Shown: positions 56,939-64,000 of the stretch, piece by piece | Numbering within the stretch: position 1 is the stretch's first letter | How the letters are laid out: the number at the start of each line of letters is the position of its first letter | Translations under genes and position numbers: made by a program | Notes under the pieces: model-generated | Databases searched by the model: none | What the model was told of the DNA's origin: nothing | The model's input: only the letters and a program-made list of their open reading frames with translations | Source of the DNA: Coturnix japonica | Taxonomy: Eukaryota > Chordata > Aves > Galliformes > Phasianidae | Assembly: GCF_001577835.2 (NCBI RefSeq) | Contig: NC_029520.1 | Coordinates: forward strand, 53,310,652 to 53,374,651 | DNA length: 64,000 bases | Direction of reading: 5' to 3'

Positions 56939-59900
56939 TCAAGTTGAAGGAGAATAATACTGTCCGTAATTCCACGCGTTCTGGTAATTGTACTGGAAAA
57001 TAAAGACAGGGATGGCAGGTCAGAACAGTCAGAACACCCTGCTCCTTTACACTGCTGTCTCTCCAGAAAAGCACACACAACTTCAGCACCGTTATTTCAG
57101 TTGCTCTGAACACAGCAGCCCCTGCAGCCACACCGGTGTCAGTGCTGTGTGTCACATCCACCACATCTGGACCTCAGGACCTCCCGCTTGAAGCCTTGCT
57201 CACGTCCTGGATCTCAAGCTGATACAGAGGGTGGAACAGCTGCAGGCGTTTCCCTGCAGTGTGAGGCCTATCAACTCTGAACCACCTCCAAGATCAGCTG
57301 GAAGTCAGCTGTGCTGCTGAAGTGCAACTGAAGTGTCATTCAGTTGCAGTAACAGTGTGAGGCAGATTCTGTTGCCTGGGTTATTTTGTCTGTGTGAACA
57401 GCAGTGCCCGTTCCCTCAGACAGGGCTTCTGTCTTATCTTCTCCAGGCAATGTGAAACACAAGGAAAGCACCCAGGGATGGACTCAGCACTTCAACAACA
57501 GCACAGAGACCTTCACCAAGGGAGGGTACAACCCTGCTCCTCCTGTAGCTCTGACTGACAACAAGGGGCTCTCCCATAGCCCAGCACTGACTGGTTTCCT
57601 TGCACCGCAGAGCTGACCTGATTTTCTCCACCTGACTTTGGAGTGAACATTTGTCCTTAACACAAGCAGCTCTAGAACAAGTTACACAGCTGCCTGTGTA
57701 TCTGTGAACACTGCTCTCATTGGCTCAGTGGGCTCTGTACAGCCTAAATACAAATTTCCATTGCACTGCTTTAGCAAACGTTTCAGCTGCCCCCTCTACT
57801 ACTCAGAACAAACAAGGCAATGCACTCCAAGCCCACAGCATGTGATGCACATCCCAGCTGACAAGTACCAGCACTATCCACCTCCAGGATTAACCTCACA
57901 GACAAGGCAAGTTTCAATGCTCTGACTTTGTAATCTTCCCCTTGGCCAAGCCAGGACACAAAATGGCCTGTTAGCATAGGAGCAAGCAGAGCATGCACTG
58001 GAGATGCTGCTACCACAGGCCCAGCAACAAGAGGAAACTAAGATTACTAACTTACTGTGTAGGGGACAAAATGAAATGCCATGCAAGAACAGGCTCTGAT
58101 CTTACATGCACTAGGTACTACTGCAGGAGAACACATACGAGATGTTACAGGAAATACTAGCTGGAGAAATTAACAATGAAAACTAATTAGTTGCTGTACT
58201 TCCCTTCATCCAGAGTTAGGCAAGCTGTTATTTTGCCCCATGCTAGAGAGAATGATTTAACACCTACGCAATAGGATAAGGAGCAAACAACAAAAGCAAG
58301 ATGAGATTTTATTCCAGCCTTTCCTTCACAACTGAGCTGGCAACAGGTAAAGGGAAGTGCCCAGGAAACAACAGTTTGCATAAATCCAGAACGTGCACAG
58401 TTGGAAGAAAAACTGAAGCAGCCGCTTACCTGATACCAGGCATTATAGTTGTATGCTGCCTGATTGACCTGCATGTCTCCATCCATCATCTGTGCTGATG
58501 CCATGGTTTGTTCCTCCGTGAGCATTTTCTTCTCATCTGGCTCCTCCGCTCTGCAAAGTCAGCACATGCTCGTAATGGAACCTGACATTTTGCAAAGGAG
58601 CGAGGAACGCACTACCAGGCAGCAGGAAGCAGCATTTCCAAATTCAGCATCTTGTTTACATGGGATAATGCAACAAGATTTTGACAAGGATGGTGATTTC
58701 TGCTGCTCAGAACCTCAGTCTGCCTTCCGAATTATACTGGTGCCCCAGCTGAGACTTCAGCTCCCCGCCCCTACTCAGAGCTTGTGTTACTTTCACCAGC
58801 ATTCCTTAGTTTTAGTGAAGGTCACTTTGAATCACTTCCCACAGGAAATCTCCTTCCCACTGTTATATCCCCCAGCGCAGCCCTCAGGGACACTTTTAAG
58901 CGATTAAGCCATTTTGTTCTTGTAGACAGTCAGTTTTAAAGACAAACAGATTCATTCCACAGACTAGCCATAAAAAGCAACCCAAAGCCACCAGCTTCAG
59001 AGGCTGCTCCCTGAGGTATTTCTGCAGCACCTGCACTCCCTATATCCAGGTACTGCACGTTCCTGCTACCCTAACTGCATCATCTACCGAGTCAGCTCAC
59101 AACTCAGGCTACCCACCCGTTTTCTGCTCTCCTCTTTAAAGTATCCTGCTCCTTCAGAAGTGCTTGGTGTTCGTCATAGGCATCCAAAAGCCTGAAGGGA
59201 AAAAAAACCAAAGTGCTTTGCTCACCACTTCCACATTAACCTTTTAAATACAAGCAATTGTTTTAAAACGTCTACTTCAACATGTAGAAATGCTACAATA
59301 TTCTAACCCAGTGAGCTGAAACAGCCTGAAAAGCCAAGAAGAAATAAACAAATTCCACATGTGCATTTGAAGGGAGATTCCATGGAGCGCAGTAAGAATT
59401 TTCTCAGAACCGTTGGCTGAGAAATCCCCAATTTGCTGAACAACTTGCCCTGCCTGCACTGCTTTTATCAACACATTTCACAGGGCTTTCCAAAATGTGC
59501 TGCTCCCAGCAATGGTGTCACGTCACCTTGGTGCTGATGCTATTGATCCACATTGCACTGACATTCAGGAATGGGCTTGCTTTGAACACTGCCAGTCAGT
59601 ATTATGCAGAATGAAAACTATACTGAAGCACCTATGGGTTTTTCTCCACCAGGAAAGGACAGGTTTATTTACTGCAGCCCCAGAGCTGTGCCACTGGTGC
59701 CTTGTGGACAACCGTGTCCTGCTGAGTGGAAGCTTCATTTCCTTTCCTAATTCAAACTCAAACGTCCAGCTGAATATCATTTCACCTGATGCATGCTACG
59801 GCTTACAAGGCATCAAATGAAAAATGCACCATCCGTCAATACTGTTCTTGGGAAAAACATTTCTTGCTCTTATCCTTCCCTCTGTAGTACTATTTGTGAG

Positions 59901-62295
59901 CATAATACCTCACTTTGGTCCACCTCAGACCTGAAAGTTGCAGTGCCCAGCTGTCATGTGAGCTGCAGCGCTCAGAGCCAACAGAAGCTGAGGACAGCTG
60001 TTACTAAAAACACACAGAGCAGGGCAGCAAACTAACTCCTGCTTCACCGTGCCAAGTTACTTAGCTGCAGAACATAAACAAAAACAGGAGCTTATTTTAC
60101 ATTACGGAATCAGGACAAATAAAGCTTAGCTAGTATTTCAGTAAAAGCTGCACTCTTACATGATTCCCCCATGTAAGTGTATGGCATTGTTAACACTTCT
60201 CATTGCAGGGGAAGGGAAAAACCAACAGTGCAGTTTTGGGAGCTTGAGCAGCCGCTCACAGGGCACAGCAATGCATTCTATAGCCATGCCACTATACACT
60301 GTCTTTGGGAAGTGTCTGCTTAGGAAAAGAAAACTGCAGCAGGAAGTCACGGGTGGCGAGAGCTCAGAACTTTGAGGCATTCTGAGGTATTTCAGAAAAA
60401 AAGGCAGGATTTTAAGATTCCTACTTTAAAACAGGCCTTCAGTGTGGGAAAGCTGAGAAAAACAATTGCTGTTGGAAATAAACAGCTTTGTGGGTGCACT
60501 GAGCCATCCCCCTCCCTGCCACTTCTACAGGCACTCTGTGACCTTAATTGGGCGCTGCACACACTGTATCTTACTTGTTTACATCAGAACCAAAATCTTC
60601 AAGAAATTCCACTTTTCGCTGTGAAAACGTAACCCTCATTTTTATAGACAGCGAGCCATTCACAGCCTTATCAAAACAGCTCAAAATGTTTTCTTCGTTT
60701 TGTGTGAGATCACCACAGTACTCCATTTCAAGCAAGTTGAGATACAGTTTTGTGTTTTCCTGTACAAAAAAAAAGAAAAAAGAAGAGGAATAAAATCAGC
60801 AGTTGTCAGCCTGCTGCAGCAGGTATTAACACTGTGTGCATCTACTGAATACATTCCGTAAGCATTACATCACGCGCGTGTATCAGAACAGCCAATATCA
60901 ACATTCTGTTCTCATACTGCTCATCTCTGATCTGGTTTGGTGCACAAAGGGATCAGAATTGATCCAACACCACCAAAGCAGGAGTTGTGTGGAGCTAATA
61001 GAAGGGCTGCAGCAGTTACACAAAGCAATCCGAGAGCAACGCCTGTGTGATCAATGTGGTTTGCCTTGAGATGGGAACATTTCCATAACGATTACGATTC
61101 CTAAAAGGCAAAAGGAAGCAAACTGTACTTCCCATGAAAGAGAGTTACAACTGCAAGCTGCAAAAATGGCAACGTCAGTTTAGAGGGACTGGTGTCTCCA
61201 TGCGGTAACAAAACATCACATACAGATACAGTACCTGTCATCACTGTTGCCATACTTTAAGAAATGAGGGAAAAAAAAAAAAAAAAAGCAGTTTGTTTTT
61301 GTTTTTAGTACAGCAAAGAAAGAACACATACTTTGTCGATTTCTATGGCATCTGACAGCACTTTTCTTGCCTTTGGAAGATTTTTCTGCACTTTGAAGAG
61401 GTGCCGAGCTAATTTGATGGCATAGAATGACGATTCACTAACTGACTTGGCATTCCTAACAGCTTCTTCCAGCAGGCGCTCGGCTTCTTCCATGTTCCCA
61501 TGCCTGCGCTCTAAGCTCACTCTTCGCAAGCGAACCATTGCTAGGCCTAGAATGCACTCCTCAAATGTCTTCAGGATTCTCCTCGCCTCATCAATGTTGC
61601 CTAAAACACCAGGAAAGACGCTTTAAAACATGACACTTCCAATGGCTTCCTTAAAGTAGAACCCCTCCCAGGAAAGGTTAACTTTGCTCTTACCCTGCTG
61701 TTCCTCAAAGGCAGCCCACAGCATGTGAACCATCGGTTTCTTAGGAAGATGTATTGTGCAAGCCCTGCTGTAGACATGCCTCACTCCTTCAATACTATGA
61801 TTCTCCATGTATTTGGCATACTATAGTTGAAAACAGAGCAGAGATTGAATAATTTTACAGCTTACATTTGTCTTTAAGTACAGGACAGAAGGATAAAATT
61901 CTTTTGTTTAAACCCATTCAGCACCTTTATTGAACCACTAGACTAGTTTCTGTAAGGAAGGACGTAGAGAGGCAACGAAGTTGGCATATGCAGCAGTCAA
62001 ATCTGGTTGCAAGCAGACCATCTCCTAATGCAACAGATATAGTTATATATGAACAACGTTCGACAAGAGTACAAGGTTAGTCACCAGGTCAGTGTATGCC
62101 ATGGGATCAGTGGCAAACCACCTCCCTTACCTTAATCCAGAAGTCCTCATAGAGGGCACATGAAATAACACATCTCTCAAAGAGGACCACAACTCGTTCA
62201 TGCGTCCCATTTTCTATCTCAAATTCTAAGTACTCTTTCCAGTTTTTTAGCTGAGCTTTCTCCAAAGGTTTCACGTGAAAGTAAGGCCTCTTTAT
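56939..62295 (-). CDS. PRPF39: PRPF39 pre-mRNA processing factor, C-terminal seven exons
   Basis: Minus-strand coding exons 62131-62295, 61694-61820, 61332-61600, 60575-60759, 59117-59191, 58430-58550 and 56939-56992 (TGA at 56939-56941) join in phase to about 331 residues, roughly the C-terminal half of a protein that is about 669 aa in human. Recognisable blocks are [79 protein letters not shown] and [20 protein letters not shown]. The tail is [20 protein letters not shown]. The repeated helices are HAT (half-a-TPR) repeats. PRPF39 is the metazoan counterpart of yeast Prp39/Prp42, a U1 snRNP-associated factor for 5' splice-site recognition and alternative splicing. The gene is tail-to-tail with FKBP3 as in mammals. 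The 5' exons lie beyond the window. Confidence 0.95.
56993..58429 (-). other. PRPF39 last intron
   Basis: 1.4 kb between the last two coding exons; no repeat family or gene recognised. Confidence 0.7.
59192..60574 (-). other. PRPF39 intron
   Basis: 1.4 kb intron; nothing recognised. The following intron (60760-61331) contains a run of about 20 A near 61268. Confidence 0.7.
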
Positions 62296-64000
62296 CTGCA
62301 ACAATCACAGGATGTGAGGTAAGACTAACAAGCACACGGTCAAGCCCCTTAAAAAATAACCACACATTATTCAAGCGATGGCACTTTAGATTAGCAGGAC
62401 TTCAAATCGGTACCTTATTATCTATGCAAGTGAGTCAAGAGGGGCGAACACACTTAACTGAGAAACATGGTTGATAGCTACACTTTAGGCTAGAACTCTT
62501 TACCCACAGAGCTTATTGAATGCAACTGTAGGCAGGATTTGAAGGTGACAGTTACTAACCTGCAAACCCTTCCATTACAATGTAACAGTATTAGAGGCAA
62601 CAATTACCGTGCACAAACATTCTGCCCAAACACTCACCGCTACACCAATGGACATCCTACAAGTTCAAAATTTGGTTGAGAATTGTGGCCAGGAAAGACA
62701 GCCCTGATTTGAATTCCATTATCAAATATTTAAATTAAGCCCATTATTCCATAAGCAGTGAGACTGCTAGGCCAGGCTGGACGGGACGCTGGGCAGCCTG
62801 ACCCAGAGGCTGGGACGGAACTACATGATCCTTAAGGTCCCCCCCATCCTACACCATTCTGACCCCGTGAGTGCGTCAGCACTGCTGCCAGCAAGAGCTG
62901 GGTTGGACAGAGCTCAGCACAGGAAATATAAATACAGCTCTAAACTAAGCATGGCAAAGCATCCTTCCACAGATACTCTTTCCTTTTCTTCACATCTAAT
63001 TTTCCTTGATTGTTTCCCATGCTGCAATTCCAGTACACATTCCTTCGTTCATTCAAGTGTTGAATTATTATAAGCGTTATCTCAATTGAGGAGGAACATT
63101 CAATCCCTCAAGGCCACGCCAAATTTAAAGCCCACCATCTCCCTGTGGTCCTTACTGAATCTTACTATGAAGCCCGGTAGCTTTTTGTGGTGATAAGTTC
63201 AGGTACATTGTTGCTGCTAAAAATTAAAAGCAGCAGAGGTCTGAGAGGCTTCCATCACTACCTGACATCTGCTGTACATCTCTGCTGTAAAGACACCTTT
63301 AACTTCGTCTTATAGATCCAAAGTGTTAGTGTCTACAGAGCAGATACTCTCCTGGTAAAGCAGGTAGAGATCCTGGCCAGGACTAATACAGAATAACCTG
63401 TTTCCAATACATTTTCCACAGCACATCCATTCTTAGAACATTCTATGAAGCTTCAGTAACCTGTAGCTAAACCTCAGCCAATAATAGCTCCATCCACTAC
63501 CATTCTGTGCTACCCATCAGCACACCTGAGCCTCACTTCCCCTCGAGACGTTCTCTGTATCCTTTGCTTCCCCCCAGGACAGACACCAAGCACAAAGGAG
63601 ACACTGCAACACCTGGACCTGCAACAGCCCTGCAGGCTGCGGTGACCATTCATTGGACCTGACTGCCTGCTAGGATGGGCTGCGGTACCACAGGTCTGAG
63701 TCCCCCTGGCTTCCAAAGCACCTTGCCTACTCTACCAAAGCACAACAAGGAACACAGAAACAGGTCTGAGATCATGTGGGCCATTAAGGAATCTCTGACC
63801 ACTCCACCTGGACACAATGTGCTCTTTGTTCTTCTCTTCCATTTCCCTCCTTTCAATGCTGCAGCACAGTACCACGCCCAACACAAGACACAGAACTGAA
63901 AACCTCCGGCTACTCTGTCAAAAGGAGCTAAACTTAATTCTACATAGAAAATGTTTTCTATTTGCTGCGATCAAATTATTAGTTTAATTAACTACTTTAA
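62296..64000 (-). other. PRPF39 intron reaching the window edge
   Basis: No further PRPF39 exon was found between 62296 and the window end; only a CR1 remnant (62770-62866) is recognisable. Confidence 0.6.
62770..62866 (+). mobile_element. CR1 LINE 3' fragment
   Basis: CCAGGCTGGACGGGACGCTG, then ACTACATGATCCTTAAGGTC, a diverged CR1 end. Confidence 0.75.

Overview
The window is a piece of avian nuclear DNA, most likely galliform (chicken-like). About 20 CR1 LINE fragments with typical bird CR1 tails (ATTCTATGAT-like 3' ends) are scattered through it, the introns are small, and the gene order is that of the amniote PRPF39-FKBP3-FANCM-MIS18BP1 block (human 14q21), here in reverse. All calls come from reading translated exons and splice sites by eye and comparing them with remembered protein families; no database was searched.

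Layout. 1-3305 (+): last five coding exons and 3'UTR of MIS18BP1 (KNL2), a centromere CENP-A loading factor. 4537-51635 (-): the complete FANCM gene, 23 coding exons, 2028 codons plus stop, with every exon phase consistent. It encodes the Fanconi anaemia DNA translocase. Nested inside the 16 kb FANCM intron 4, on the opposite strand, is a complete five-exon SOUL/HEBP-family heme-binding protein gene (38675-45738, +). 51698-54864 (+): complete seven-exon FKBP3 (FKBP25), whose start codon lies only 62 bp from the FANCM start codon, so both genes share a very compact bidirectional CpG-rich promoter. 56939-62295 (-): last seven coding exons of PRPF39, a U1 snRNP-associated splicing factor; its 5' half lies beyond the window.

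The rest is intron or intergenic DNA with CR1 fragments, a probable MIR-like SINE, several minisatellites, a homopurine tract and two AT-rich stretches that could be conserved non-coding elements.

The most unusual signals are these. (1) A roughly 550 bp minisatellite in FANCM intron 2 is built from copies of the exon 2 end plus its 5' splice site, so that seven CAG/GTAA donor-like sequences lie in tandem. (2) A GTACG pentamer array starts at the 5' splice site of FKBP3 intron 1. (3) The last FKBP3 intron has textbook U12-type (minor spliceosome) signals. (4) The SOUL gene is nested antisense in FANCM and carries an extra acidic first exon, while its second exon holds a well-placed MAEP start resembling that of mammalian HEBP2.
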